This document shows, in pieces, positions 1 to 11,237 of a stretch of 64,000 bases of DNA. The notes beneath the pieces were generated by a model. It saw only the letters and a list, made by a program, of their open reading frames with translations. It was not told where the DNA came from and did no database searches. Numbering within the stretch: the first letter of the stretch is position 1; every line of letters begins with the position of its first letter. This DNA comes from Thamnidium elegans (lineage: Eukaryota; Mucoromycota; Mucoromycetes; Mucorales; Mucoraceae): contig JAIXMG010000028.1 of the NCBI GenBank assembly GCA_025201345.1, forward strand, positions 250,001 to 314,000, written 5' to 3'. The position numbers and the translations under genes were made by a program.

Positions 1-707
1 TGATATGGTTTTAAAGCTAATAGTTGAATAATTCGATCATTTAATTTTTCAGTAGGAGGAGGAGGATTTGTTGAAGGTCTGGGCGTGTTATTCTGTGGAG
101 TGAGAGAACCACGAGAAGTAGGTATATTATGATTTGTTGAAGGCTTTCTCTTTGTGTTTTTGGTAATATTATTGTTATTATTATTTGATGTATTATTATT
201 TGATGTACTAGTACCGGTACTAGATTTCTTTAAAGTTGATTTCATAGGTTTAGTAGTAGGAGGAATAGGTGATGAAGGCGAGATTGTAGTTGGCATGCTG
301 GGTATATCAAGTAATTCAACACCTCTAGTTGTTGTCTTTTCCCTTTCTTTAGTCTTGATACGTTTTTTATCGATATCAGATAGTACTCTGGTACTTGTAT
401 TTGCTGATACTGAATCACCAAGGTAATATAAACTACTAGACTTGTTATTATAATATGTTGCTGTAGTTGCTTTCTTTTTATTCAATTCGAGTTTTATTCG
501 GTTATCTGGTAATAAGAGTTCCTATTTTTTTTTTTTTTTTATTTATTATTAATATATTATTATTAATATATATATATTTATATATATTTAAAAACTTACG
601 GCCATTTCGTTATTCTTTACATCCAACTTTATATTCTTTGCTGAAGCTAACTTTGCAAAGCTCTCTGGATCCAACTTGAAGTTGACTGTGTGATTACTTT
701 TAGACAT
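1..707 (-). CDS. RNA polymerase II elongation factor ELL-like, N-terminal part (runs off the window)
   Basis: Two exons on the minus strand: 600-707 (start codon at 707) and 1-521, joined across an intron of 522-599 with a GTAAGT donor and a TAG acceptor. The start is the first ATG and opens a clean reading frame across the junction. The N-terminus begins MSKSNHTVNFKLDPESFAKL. A low-complexity stretch rich in Asn, Ser, Thr and Pro follows. The part nearest the window edge reads NDRIIQLLALKPYQ, which matches the conserved ELL-domain segment around LLALKPY. ELL proteins bind RNA polymerase II and raise elongation rate; in animals they sit in the super elongation complex. The C-terminal occludin-homology part is not in the window. 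The gene is divergent from cytochrome b5, with about 450 bases between starts. The family call rests mainly on one motif plus overall layout, so it is moderate. Confidence 0.6.
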
Positions 708-1158
708 TTTTTCCCGTTTGGTTGGTTTCAATTAGAAAAAAACACGAATAAAAAAATAAAAGTCGATTCTATTTTTTTTTTAAAAAAAATATAAATATAA
801 GATATTGTGGGGGGGACTCTTCTTTTTTTTGTTTTTTTAATTATCGGTTACGTACGTTATTATATATGTGTGTATATATATATATAATAAAAAGAGATAT
901 ATAAGTATGTATAAAAAAACAAGAAGAAGAAAAAAAAAAAAAAATAACGAAAAAAGAAAAGAGAAAAAAAAAAAAAAAAGACCAGTTCCAAAAAGTAATG
1001 TGCGCTTGATGGTGTTGGTGTTGTTGTGTGTGCGTGTGGAAGGGGGGACTGGGTTTTTTTGAGTGGAAAAAAAAAATAACACCAATAAGATTATTTTTCC
1101 CAATTATTTGTTACAAACCCCACTTGTTAAACCTTTTTTTTAAAAATAAAATAAAAAA
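708..1158. other. divergent promoter region, ELL-like / cytochrome b5
   Basis: This spacer between two divergently transcribed genes is made of A/T homopolymers, AT dinucleotide stretches and a few G runs (805-815, 1040-1047). Short ORFs here are simply poly-Lys or poly-Phe readings of those tracts. No recognised regulatory motif was seen. Confidence 0.5.
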
Positions 1159-1270
1159 ATGGCTCAAATTTATACTCATGAGGATGTTTCGAAGCATAAC
1201 ACCAGAGATGATCTCTACATGATTATTGATAACAAGGTTTATGATATTACAAAGTTTGTAGATGAGGTAC

Positions 1271-1305
<35 letters not shown>

Positions 1306-1739
1306 TGTGGTAAACGCGTTTGTTAACTTTACATAAAAAAGCATCCTGGTGGAGACGAAATTCTTATTGAAGAAGGAGCAAAAGATGCTTCTGGACCCTT
1401 TGATGATGTAGGACATTCTCCTGATGCCCGTCAAATGCTTGTCAAATATTATGTCGGCGAGTTGGACCCTGAGGTAACTATGCCAATTAAATATATGTAA
1501 AATCCGAAACTAACCTTAAATCTATATTAAGTCCAAGCCAGTTGTTGTTCAATCAGCCAATACACTTAAAACAGTGAATGATGGTGCTGCAGGAAAGTAA
1601 GTACTTGTATATATATAAAAAATAGTTTACTACAGTACAATTAAAATTCGCTATTATTATTACTAGCCCTCTTCGTATTCTTATTCCCATTGCTTTCTTT
1701 ATTGGATATATTTACTGGCGTTTCTTTCTTAATCAATAA
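1159..1739 (+). CDS. CYB5: cytochrome b5, membrane-anchored
   Basis: Four exons: 1159-1266, 1342-1473, 1532-1596 and 1667-1739, giving 125 residues. The protein is a small haem carrier that passes electrons to lipid desaturases, hydroxylases and P450s at the ER face. The haem-binding pair is visible: His37 in the HPGGDE motif, which opens exon 2, and His61 in GHSPDAR. The first exon carries the usual YTHEDVSKHN start of the family. The C-terminus (about residues 104-122, LRILIPIAFFIGYIYWRFF) is one hydrophobic helix followed by a short polar tail, typical of a tail anchor. Length and exon phases agree with the family throughout. Intron 1 contains a run of 30 T. The 3' end converges on the Ase1-like gene with only about 70 bases between stop codons. 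Confidence 0.93.
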
Positions 1740-1808
1740 ACTATAGAATTAGAAGAAAATATGTTTTATTAATAATAAAGAAAAAAAAAAGAGAAAGAGA
1801 GGGATATT

Positions 1809-3978
1809 TTATGCATCATCAATGTCAGACATATCACTTAAATCTGGTCCATCATCAAATATTCCTAAATCAAGACCATCATCACTTTCTGACTGAGATC
1901 CAATTACATGAGCACGCTTTCTAGGGTTTCGTTTCTATGTAACCTGTTAGTCTAATGTAATATACGCATACAAACAAAAACAAAAAAAGAGTTTCTTACC
2001 ACAAATAAAGGAGCAGTATTATCATCTTTCAAATCTTCTTCACCATCATCATCTTCATCATCGTCATCATCAAATATATGATCTCGTGTAATTACCTTTT
2101 GTTTACGTTGTTTGATATTCTTTTCTCTCACTTGATGTAAAATACTAGCTGAAATATCGATTTTATTACTTGCTAATTCAGTAAAATGAAATGATTTAAC
2201 TCGAGCAGGTTGTGGGGTATTGAACATACGTTTAACTGTTTTAGCTATACGAGGACTGGTCATAGGCTGACGTGCTTCAATGCCGCGTTTTGGTGTTCGT
2301 GGTAATGCAGTTGGCAGTGGATCCTGTGAAGATAAGTTTCGATTATTGTTGATTACCTTGTTTTCCTCTAATGCTAATCCTTGTTCATAAATGACATCAA
2401 AGTAAGATTTACCGTAAACCAAAAATGGATGTCCCTTTAAAGCTTCATACTCTAATAATGAACCTTCCAACTCCTTTGTTACTTTTGGTAATTCACGAGA
2501 TATACGCTTTCTAAACTTTTCTTCACGAAGTAAACGACCTGGATCACGTTGACCTTTACCAAATAATCGATTAGGATCACTTGTAGTAGCTTCAAAGTCT
2601 TCAACTTCGTTCTTTAATTTCATGTGTTTTTCAATACGTTCCAAAATATACTTTGAATCCTCTGTTTCTAATTGAAGTCTGGATATTTCGTTTTCGTGTT
2701 CTTCCAATACGGCTTCAGTTAATTCGTCTACATACGCAGCCTTAAACTGTTTCATTTGGTTTTCACTGTAATATAATTGTTTCCATAGCCCTTTCAATTC
2801 ATCTCTAGCAGTTAGAATAAAATCACCAATACGTTCTTGTTTTAATATTGTTAAACGGCTCAATTCTTTTTCGTACTACCACAACAATTAATATACCAAA
2901 TTTAGAAGCATGATCACTATTACTTTTTTTTTACCTGTTCTAATTCATACTGAGTTAATCCTCTATTTTGCATTAAAAACTCTTCACATTTTTGAGAATC
3001 AACACGTAATCTATTCCAAAGGTGCTTAAGGTTTTGTGTAATTTCATTTTTACGAGATTCGATTTGCTGTTTAGCTCCTTCCAACTATATATATGTATAT
3101 ATATATATATATATTATGTTGAGTTTACGTCTGCAAAAAGAAAAACAACATATGTATTACCTGCTCAATGCGAGTACCCATGTATCTTAAATTATCTTGT
3201 GAGACTAATTGATTGCATAAATCCATCTTGTTGCTAGGATCTGTTTCGTGATAATAGCTGTAGATCAATTTATCTTGGCTGGTAGGCTGAATGCCCAACA
3301 ACATTAAAAGATTGGTTACTTGTTGTACACCATCTTCTACACTCTCTTTTCGATTGACGTACTCAATTTCGCAACGTTGTATTTCTTCTTCAAGTGCATT
3401 CACTGCTAATGATGATACATCCACTTCTTTAAACATTAACATACTCGTATCTACAAAGTCTCCCATAGCCGTTTTAAATTCTTCAAGTTGCAAATAGAGC
3501 TCTTTTTTTATATAAATAGTTAATACTAAGTTTACATATTAAAAAAAACAGGGTGTACCTTTGACGTGAGATAGTAATTGATTGTATTTCTATAATTCTT
3601 TTTAATACACACGAAAAAAAAAAAAGGGTCCGTATTTTTACGTACCTGTTCCACTTTGGTTTTTTCCTGTTGTAATTCCTTCAGATTATCTAGTAAAGTC
3701 TTTGAAGGATCGAGTACAGCTTTATTCGAAGCAAATTCACCCATCAGTTTCTTAAAAGAAAGTATCGCTTTTTGAGTGGTCTCAGCTTGCTTTATTATTT
3801 GTTCCTTTTCCATGACACCATTTTTTACTTTTTCTTGCACAAACAAGATTACTGATTCTAGTAAAATTGCCGTCTTTTCTTTTTTAATTTCTTTTGTGTA
3901 TCCAATTTCGTCATGAACTATTGAAAGTCGTTTCAGTTGTAGTTCTAGTTCGGTTGTAAGCTCATTCATCGATGTCAT
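1809..3978 (-). CDS. ASE1: microtubule-bundling protein of the Ase1/PRC1/MAP65 family
   Basis: Five exons read from the right: 3646-3978, 3161-3499, 2935-3084, 2000-2875 and 1809-1934, giving about 607 residues. Ase1/PRC1 dimers crosslink antiparallel microtubules in the spindle midzone and are needed for anaphase and cytokinesis. The first half is almost all predicted coiled coil (LTTELELQLKRLSIVHDEIG and onward). The central part has the family's LWKQLYYSENQMKQF segment. The conserved microtubule-binding core follows, with NRLFGKG, LLREEKFRKRISRELPK and FLVYGKSYFDVI. The C-terminus is basic with TP sites, then very acidic. The exon 1/2 junction uses a less usual GAG acceptor, forced by reading phase. 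The start is the first ATG of the frame at 3978. An MCB-like ACGCGT and a CACGTG element lie about 80-95 bases upstream, which could suit cell-cycle expression (inference). Confidence 0.88.
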
Positions 3979-4055
3979 TTTGTATTTGTTTTGTTTTATA
4001 AAAAAAAGGGAGGGTTATTTTTTTTAAATGAAAAATTTGAATGCTTGTAAAAAAA

Positions 4056-4073
4056 CACGTGACTGGAACGCGT
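4056..4073. promoter_or_regulatory. CACGTG (4056-4061) and ACGCGT (4068-4073) elements upstream of the Ase1-like gene
   Basis: Two palindromic sites sit side by side 78-95 bases upstream of the Ase1-like start. ACGCGT is the core of the MCB element read by MBF in ascomycete cell-cycle genes. CACGTG is an E-box. That these sites are used here is inference from position and gene function. Confidence 0.3.
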
Positions 4074-5565
4074 TGTTCTTATCTCATTTTCATTGTTCAG
4101 GATTTGCCTTGGATACGATAACCTTTTATTGACAATGGTGAGGCAATATGTATCGAGTTGGATAATTTTAGCCGTTATACTTTTCTAGTAACCAGATATT
4201 TTTTTTTCGTCCTGCGCTTGACTGTAGCACTATCAATAGTTAAGAGAAACTCTTGATGCTGTATGAAATAAGCTCTATAAAATACAAGCACAAGTAAAAA
4301 ATTGCCTTTTTTATCAAGAGACCATTTTAACATACCTACTTATATTCTTTCTTTTTTTAATGCATCACTTTTATTTTCTCTTTCTCTTTTCCTATGAAGA
4401 ATTCTCTGTCCCTTCTCCCCTCCAACTATTACAAAGTATAAAAATATTTGTTTAACAATTGTAAAAATGATAAATGCGTCTCACTTAATAATAGTAGCTT
4501 TTTTTTTGGGGGGATTAAAACAAGTAAATACATTTTTTGACAATGTTTCAACTTATTATCTTTGTCGCTATTTAGGACCTCTAGCACAAATTCACACGTT
4601 CCAACCTTATTCGATTTCTACCTTGTCGGATTTGACAAGGGAAGAAGCCTGCTTCTAAATTACTTAGTGTTATATTGAAGTTCGGAAGCTCGGTTACAAA
4701 GATATGTCGTTGTAGAATCGCTCAAAAATGGTAACAACGAGAGTACCAACAAGGAGCTGGAAAAATATAGATATTATTTACTACGGATAGATCTTCGATC
4801 CTTGTCATTGGAAATAATATCCTCAACAAACACTCACAAGACATTGCTTTACTATTACATCCGTATCGTATCGCTGCTAATAGATTGGTACAAAGTACAA
4901 TATCATGAATCTTTGAATACCGGGATTAATTAATCATTTATTTTATCTTAATGTTGATATATTTACATACCACAAAATAAAATTGAGTGTTGAAACAATA
5001 CGCAACCGAAGGTAATATAATTGTATAATAATAGTAGGCTTCAAGCCAAAATATTAAGTGAAATATTGAAAAATACTTTTAAGAACCACTTGGTAAAAAA
5101 AAGTATAACGGAAAGCTAGGCCAGATACAATTGACAGCTTGAAATTCAATTGGATAATAACCTTACTGGATACTGATATTAAATATACTACATTTTCTCT
5201 TTATCAATGCCTATAGTCTCCTTCTTATCATTGCGAAATTATAAGAACAATATTATTTACCCCTATTTTTTTTAAAAAAAAACATAAACTTAATAGTCGT
5301 AGTAACAATCGACCACTTCTCAAGTGTACAGCTAAAATTATACAGCACTAAAATAGGTGATACATGCGGGGATTCTAATTTTTAAACCATCATCATCACC
5401 ATCAATCAAGTCACGATGTTTTTTTTTGTTCTTTTTTTCTTCTTCTTCTTTCTTTCTTTGTTATTTATTTGGTATGCATTCAAGGTGTATATTAGTAGTA
5501 GCACACTAAAGCTAACATATACGCATAAACTAGTTTTTTTCTTTATATATTTATTCTCCTTTTTT
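4074..5565. other. intergenic region with no convincing gene
   Basis: About 1.5 kb of AT-rich DNA lies between the Ase1-like promoter and the RhoGAP gene. A 63-codon ORF at 4467-4658 has no recognisable domain. The DNA just after it (4659-4760) reads, in broken frames, a little like a helix-turn-helix of a transposase, but too weakly to call. The segment 5400-5565 upstream of the RhoGAP start is pyrimidine-rich and probably 5' leader. Confidence 0.4.
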
Positions 5566-7357
5566 ATGAGACCTCATTCGACACTATCCGATAGTGATTC
5601 AGACTCCACCATGTCTTCTGCATTCTCAGACAACGACGATGGTCACTCACTCAATAATAGTTCCAGTTCACAACAATTCTTTGCGAAATTAGTTCAAAAT
5701 ACTCGGTCTAAAGTGGAACAAAAGACATCTGTCATCAATGCTACTATGCAAGAGAAATTACCCGAATGGAAACAACGAGGTGCCATGTATTCAACGAAAG
5801 CAAAGGAGACAAGTATGGAGTGGAGTAGAAGAGGAAAAGAAGCAGTTGATCGTTGGAAAAAGGACCGCGCTGGTAAAATTTTTTTTTCACATATGTGTAT
5901 ATCTATATCTTGAAAATATTAAGTATATAATAGACGAAGATACTCCTTACCCCGCTTATCGTCAACCTTGCTCTCAGGGTTCTGAAAATGCTGTATTTGG
6001 AATGCCCTTGGAAGTAGCTGTAGCACTTACAAAGATAGATGCTGACGATCTAATACCTGGTGTATTTAGAAGATGTATAGAATATTTAAATAGTGTTGGT
6101 AAAGTTTTTTATTGTTGTTATTAGATTTAAAATATACTAAATTACTGTTGCGATTAAGGTGTACACGAAGTTGGCATATATAGGTATATTATCTATTATT
6201 GGATTATAAATAATTCGATTACTAAATATATCTGTCTTATTAGGATACCTGGAAGTACAATCACTGTAAATAAACTTCGTGCGATATTTAACGATGGTAA
6301 ATTAGAAAATAAAAAGGGTATTTCCCCAAGCGACTTATTTATTATTGTAATTAGGCTCTGATGTTGATTTTGAAGTAACAAGACCTGATCCCCACGCAGT
6401 CGGAACATTACTTAAAATGTACCTTCGAGAACGTAAAATGCACAAAAAAAAAGAGAGAAGGAAAATACTAGTTTTATAAACACTAACAAATACTCTCTAG
6501 TGCCTGAACCTATTATTCCATTTGAATTAGCGAACGAATATACACAACAATTTATGAAATCGATTCAAACTTCAAATGAAATTGATAAAAAAGCAATGGA
6601 GGAAACGATTGATGTATCAACTTCTCTTTCGCCTAATATCGATGCAAGTCATCTACCGCCTACTTCACCTGATTTACTAAAGACAGTACGTTCAATTACA
6701 TCCAAATTACCCATTTATAGCTTTTGTCTATTACAATTACTATGCAGACATTTAAAACGAGTGGCGGATAATGAAGAAGAAAATCGTATGTCCATTTCTA
6801 ATTTAGCAGTTATCTTTATTCCTACGTTAAATATGGGTAGAGCATTATTTCATTGTATGGTAGAACATTATTGTGAAATATTTGAAGGTAGAAACTATCC
6901 GGCTGGTCCGGTTGGTAATAGTAGTAGTAAAGCAACTACCATTGTACCACCTCCCTTACCGCAAAAGCCTCGTAATTTGACTGTGGATCATCATGGTACC
7001 AAACCAAAAAAGATTGTGCATGCAAAGACAATGTCAGATACACATTTGATTATGAATAATAATTCAGTCACTACTTCTCCTGTTTCTTTATCTCCAAAGG
7101 TACCACCACCTAAACCAAATCGTTCTCCTTTACCTAATCATCAAAGACAGCAATCTGAAAGTCAACAAAATACAGGAACAAGTAACCCTTTGCTACCTAG
7201 ACCTCGTGTACCTCTCAAACCTCGTTCTAAGTCACTTTCCTCTCCTATTTATAAATTAAATCACCATAATGAAGATGATGATATTTTACGGAAAACTAGT
7301 GGACGTGTAGAGGCTATCGGTAGACAGTTCGAGACCTTAATGAATAACAAGAAATAA
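5566..7357 (+). CDS. RhoGAP-domain protein with proline-rich C-terminus
   Basis: Six exons: 5566-5872, 5934-6098, 6159-6183, 6244-6296, 6355-6432 and 6501-7357, giving about 494 residues. It should accelerate GTP hydrolysis on a Rho-family GTPase. The domain starts near residue 124 (FGMPLEVAV). It carries the arginine finger in VGIYRIPGS (Arg166), then LLKMYLREL|PEPIIPFELA and NRMSISNLAVIFIPTL, all in family order. The N-terminus is Ser/Asp rich. The C-terminal 170 residues hold many PxxP stretches (PPPLPQKPR, KVPPPKPNRSPLP), likely SH3 ligands. The frame is open further upstream to 5416, but that stretch reads as poly-Phe from a T-rich leader, so the Met at 5566 was chosen. Exon 3 is only 25 nt and the arginine-finger codon is split by the following intron. 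Cdc42, a possible substrate, is encoded 20 kb away; no link is shown. Confidence 0.88.
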
Positions 7358-7402
7358 AAAAAAAACTTCCCCTCACAATTTATTTATTTTTTTAAAAAAC
7401 GT

Positions 7403-7408
7403 CACGTG
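7403..7408. promoter_or_regulatory. CACGTG element upstream of RPS6
   Basis: A palindromic CACGTG lies about 120 bases before the RPS6 start, inside GTCACGTGCTTCC. It is followed by TATATAT. The same core occurs upstream of the Ase1-like gene. The role is inferred from position only. Confidence 0.25.
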
Positions 7409-7526
7409 CTTCCTATATATTTTATTTGCCGCTGACAGGCTGGCAGTCAGCCATAGGGAACCAGACTCCCCGCTTGAACAATAAAATCTTCCTCTTTTAT
7501 ACTCTAGGTTCGATCCAACAGCTACC

Positions 7527-8692
7527 ATGAAGGTAAATAGACTTTTTTTAAAAAAAAAAAGACAAGGAAGAAATAGATGAAAAACAGTGATGGATGAAAT
7601 TTGAATGGATTAGATGGATGCAACATTTTGGATACGCACATAAAAAAAAATCAGTGGATATCTTTTTTTTTTCTCAATTGAGAAAAAAAAAAAGAATAAA
7701 ATGCAACATTTTCACATTCTGTTTCATTGCTTCTATTTCTACTTGTTTTTTATAAAATGCAAAGTAGTCATGTAGTAACCCCTTATTTTTTATAATGAAT
7801 TTAGCTTAACATTGCGAACCCAGCCACTGGCTGCCAAAAATTGATTGAAATTGAAGATGAACGTCGTCTGTAAGTTTTGTGATAATACAGAATGGAATAT
7901 AGTAAAAAAGGGGGAGATGGTAGAAGAGTAGTAGACTAATATAATATGTTATTTTAGCCGTGGTTTCTATGACAAGCGTATGGCCCAAGAGGTCTCCGGT
8001 GACTCCCTTGGTGGTGAATTCAAGGGTTACGTTTTCCGTATCTCTGGTGGTAACGATAAGCAAGGTTTCCCCATGAAGCAAGGTGTCCTTTTACCTTACC
8101 GTGTCAAGCTTTTGATGTCCAAGGGTCACTCTTGTTATCGTCCCCGTCGTACTGGTGAACGTAAGAGAAAGTCTGTCCGTGGTTGTATCGTCGGTTCTGA
8201 CCTCTCTGTCTTGTCTCTCGTTGTTGTCAAGCAAGGTGAGCAAGAGATTCCTGGTCTCACTGATACCACTGTCCCCAAGCGTCTCGGTCCCAAGCGTGCT
8301 TCCAAGATCAGAAAGTTCTTCGTACGTAACATTTTATATATGCAATATCTATTTTTTTTTTTTTTTTGCGCTAACATTTTTTTTTTTTTTTTGCAATGTA
8401 GAACTTGAGCAAGGAAGATGATGTTCGTAAGTATGTCATTCGTCGTGAAATCCAACCTAAGGGTGAGGGTAAGAAGGCCTACACCAAGGCCCCCAAGATC
8501 CAACGTCTTGTTACCCCTCTTACTCTTCAACGTAAGAGACACAGACAAGCTCTTAAGCGTAGAAGAGCTGAAGCTTCTCGTGAAGCTGAGTCTGAGTACA
8601 AGCAATTGCTCGCCAAGCGTGTCAAGGAGACCAAGGAAAAGAAGATTGAACGTCGTCGTACTTCTTCCATGCAAAAGTCTGCTTCTGCTTAA
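7527..8692 (+). CDS. RPS6: 40S ribosomal protein S6 (eS6)
   Basis: Four exons: 7527-7532, 7805-7869, 7958-8321 and 8402-8692, giving 241 residues. The first exon is only ATG AAG, followed by a 272-nt intron; tiny first exons are common in ribosomal protein genes. The protein matches eS6 end to end: [20 protein letters not shown] at the start, then [26 protein letters not shown], and the C-terminal basic helix ending [13 protein letters not shown]. The RRRTSS tail corresponds to the S6-kinase/PKA-type phosphorylation site of fungal eS6. Codon use is strongly biased to GTC, CGT, AAG and CTC, unlike most neighbours, as expected for a very highly expressed gene. The large first intron was checked for a C/D-box snoRNA and none was evident. 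Confidence 0.97.
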
Positions 8693-9110
8693 AAAAAATG
8701 TTGTAGAAATATCTCAAATATAACAAAAATCTTCAATTCAATAAAATAATTACAAAAAAAAAAAAAAAAAGTATATATAATGTTTAATGCGAAATGTAAT
8801 AATGAATCAATTGAGTGTTTCGCTTTAACTGCTTAATACTTTACCATGGTAATATGAGTGTTTGCTTATAGTTAAAATAGAAAGTTATGCTGGTGTAACT
8901 ACAGAAATTATTGAAATAAAAAATTCGGCATAAAAATGTGTAGCGTATTTGACGCATCTTATGTTACAAAAAGTTCGTGAAAGAAGTACACACATGTATA
9001 ATGAAAACGATTAACCAACGTATAAAATACGAGCGTATAAAATAAATAGCGGCATGAGTAAAGCGGCTCCCTATTTTATCAATTCTTTACTTAAAACCAA
9101 AGTATTTGAA
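8693..9110. other. RPS6 3' region and AT-rich spacer
   Basis: The RPS6 3' flank contains AATAAAAT near 8741 and a run of A at 8755-8770, a plausible cleavage region. The rest is AT-rich DNA with no ORF or RNA gene that could be recognised. Confidence 0.4.
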
Positions 9111-9119
9111 ATTATGCGC

Positions 9120-10325
9120 TGAGGATATAAGAAATTTCACTTCCAGTTTGCCTCCAATCTTTGAAGGCGTTTTTGTTGGTAAGTGATTAGAATTATAAAA
9201 CGATAAAAAAGAATTAATATATGTATGCTTCTATAGATGTTGTTGGATCTCCCGGAATAACTAGAGGTATCGACTATTTGGGCTTTCTGAAGTTTATCGT
9301 CCCAACATTAGTGGTAGATGTTCTTTTACTTCAACAAAAAGAAGTCTCACCTAAAAATAAAAAAAAGACAAGGCGACTTTAAACGAAGGTGTTCCAGCAA
9401 TATACAACATTTCAAAAGTTTGCGCCTTGGCTACCCAAACAGAGATTGAACATAACGAGCTAGAAGAACTCGAAAGGTAGTATGTGTATCCACTTACGGA
9501 AATAAATATATTGTAACCAAAAGTCTCTAACATTGATTATTTTCTGAGACATGTTCAAGAATGGCTTTTGTTTCTCAAAAGACATATCCCGGCCAACAAG
9601 TTCGACATCAATGAGCATTATTTATCTCATATTGCTCATATAATTCAGGATATGGGCCCTTTCTCTGGCTTCAGTTGTAGATCTCTTGAGAGACGTATCG
9701 GTATAATGAAGTCCAAGATCAAGTCTCGTGTGCAAAGTGGAAGAAATGCCGAGAATATAATGATTGCTTATGCTACAGTTAATTATTATAGCCGATTTGA
9801 ACCAGTTAATGAGTAAGATGATGGCTTTGTAAACTCTCAGGAGCAGCAGCTGATGATGTTAGGAGATGAAATGCGTACAAAAATTGCCCAACATCTTGAC
9901 GTTTCCTCTTCTCGTGATTTGGACGAAAGTACGTTGTTCTTCGTAAGCAAAAAGGCTATAACAATTGGACAGCACAAGTACCACACATTATTGCATCACA
10001 ACAATAAAAAGCGTTGTGCCGATAATGTTGTAGTTGCGACAGATACTCCTTTCGTTTATAAATATACCAAAATCTTGAACATATTTAACTATCGTTCGAA
10101 AACTCTGGCCTTTGTCTACTTTTACCAGAATATCAGTTAAATGCTGCTGGTATTCCGTACTGCAATATTACGGAGAAATCACAGTCTGATATGATGAAGA
10201 GTTCTGTAGTCATTGACACTTCTTTCTTTGTTTGCCCTTTTGGCTTATTAAATTATTTAAATGATGGTATAGCTTATTTTATCTGGCCTCAAATGAGAAG
10301 AGAATTAGTTAAGATCGACCCTTGA
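9120..10325 (+). pseudogene. decayed CACTA (En/Spm, TNP2-like) transposase
   Basis: Several open pieces in different frames line up in the order of a TNP2-type transposase. At 9140-9360 a spliced reading gives LPPIFEGVFV, then DVVGSPGITRGIDYLGFLKF and IVPTLVVDVL. At 9568-9816 an open stretch reads FDINEHYLSHIAHIIQDMGP, then SCRSLERRIGIMKSKIKSRV and SGRNAENIMIAYATVNYYSR. That last part has the spacing of the conserved C-terminal block of TNP2 proteins: a GP motif, an ERxxG-like motif, a basic helix, then a CxxF/SRY-like end. 9853-10325 continues in changed frames to a segment ending IAYFIWPQMRRELVKID. Stops and frameshifts divide the pieces, so it cannot make a full enzyme. The family assignment is by pattern only. 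Confidence 0.5.
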
Positions 10326-10339
10326 AGCGATGTATTTAC

Positions 10340-11065
10340 AATGAACTTTGATATTTAGCCTCAAAGCAAGTAAAGTAATAAAAACCGTCAGAAAATCCAG
10401 TGCTTCTTTTAAGGAAACTAAGAAAAAATTTCCACAAAAGATTTCTTACAATTTGGACGAAAGGATTTTCCAATTTGAACGGAGTTAAGCGAAGAAGTTC
10501 ATGAACTGGAAAAGAAAATAATGAATTCTGCTAAAGCATTTAGACAAAATGAGAAAATTCAAGCAAGCTATATGAATGATATGCTATATATATCTAGCTA
10601 CTCTATTTAATTAAATCCATCAAGTTCAAACGAGCACAAATGTACTATCTAAACAAAACGACTAGTCTGGAATTTCTACATAAATGAGAGGCCATTCAGG
10701 AAGAAGTTTAGATGCATTTATTTCTCAAATAAAGAGCGTCGGATCGGACTAAACAACTTTTCAGGAAGGAAGGAACAATTAAAAGCATTAAAGGGGTTGT
10801 AGTTTTCAATAACACAAACAAGTCTACAACTATTAACAGGGACCGAAACGGCGCCAAAAATATTCGATTAATTGGATTTTCCTTTGTTGTATCAATGGAC
10901 GGGCGACATTTACCTCCCTTCAGACGTGGAGTGTATAATACAAATAAGTATGACGGCGAATGGACATATAGTCCTACACATACTAACGTCCTTTTATATG
11001 AAAGGTTCATTTACCAGCAAATCAGTTTGTCTACGTTGCTTTCTTTGGTTGATCCCGATAACTGA
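10340..11065 (+). pseudogene. decayed Fanzor/TnpB-like nuclease remnant
   Basis: Three open pieces follow one another in different frames. 10484-10610 gives a Lys-rich helical stretch (ELEKKIMNSAKAFRQNEKIQ). 10681-10800 gives INERPFRKKFRCIYFSNKER and ends at a stop. 10781-11065, lacking an ATG, is open in another frame and reads IKGVVVFNNTNKSTTINRDR, then NGAKNIRLIG and later LPPFRRGVYN. The NRDxNGAKNI motif is the RuvC-III signature of TnpB/Fanzor proteins, where the Asp is catalytic. The preceding NNTNKS stretch sits where the zinc-ribbon Cys pair should be, but the cysteines are gone. The block between the FRKxxR segment and the finger is far too short, so an internal deletion is likely. 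These eukaryotic RNA-guided nuclease relatives are known from Mucoromycota and chytrids. Confidence 0.48.
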
Positions 11066-11237
11066 ATTTTCCAGCCGAATTTCAATTCTATAAAAAAAAA
11101 ATTATGTCACTTGTTTTTTTTTTCTCCTTTTGATCACTTTTTTGTTGTCGTTTTGTTGTTGATCTCCTATTTACTCTTTTGTTATCTTTCTCTCTCTTTT
11201 TTTATTTTTTTATTTACCTTTTTTGAAGTAAATAAAA

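Noticed and set aside
868..1103. Poly-Lys and poly-Phe ORFs on both strands
   Set aside because: They are translations of homopolymer tracts in the ELL-like/CYB5 spacer.
4467..4658. 63-codon ORF between the Ase1-like gene and the RhoGAP gene
   Set aside because: No domain or splice context, and the following DNA is full of stops. A helix-turn-helix-like reading nearby is too weak.
5416..5565. Upstream in-frame start of the RhoGAP gene with an apparent membrane helix
   Set aside because: The stretch is poly-Phe from a T-rich leader; the Met at 5566 starts normal coding composition.
7507..7516. GGTTCGATCC resembling a tRNA B box
   Set aside because: It lies in the RPS6 leader, with no matching A box or acceptor stem around it.
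7533..7804. Possible C/D-box snoRNA in the long first RPS6 intron
   Set aside because: A GTGATGG-like box exists, but no D box or terminal stem could be found at a suitable distance.
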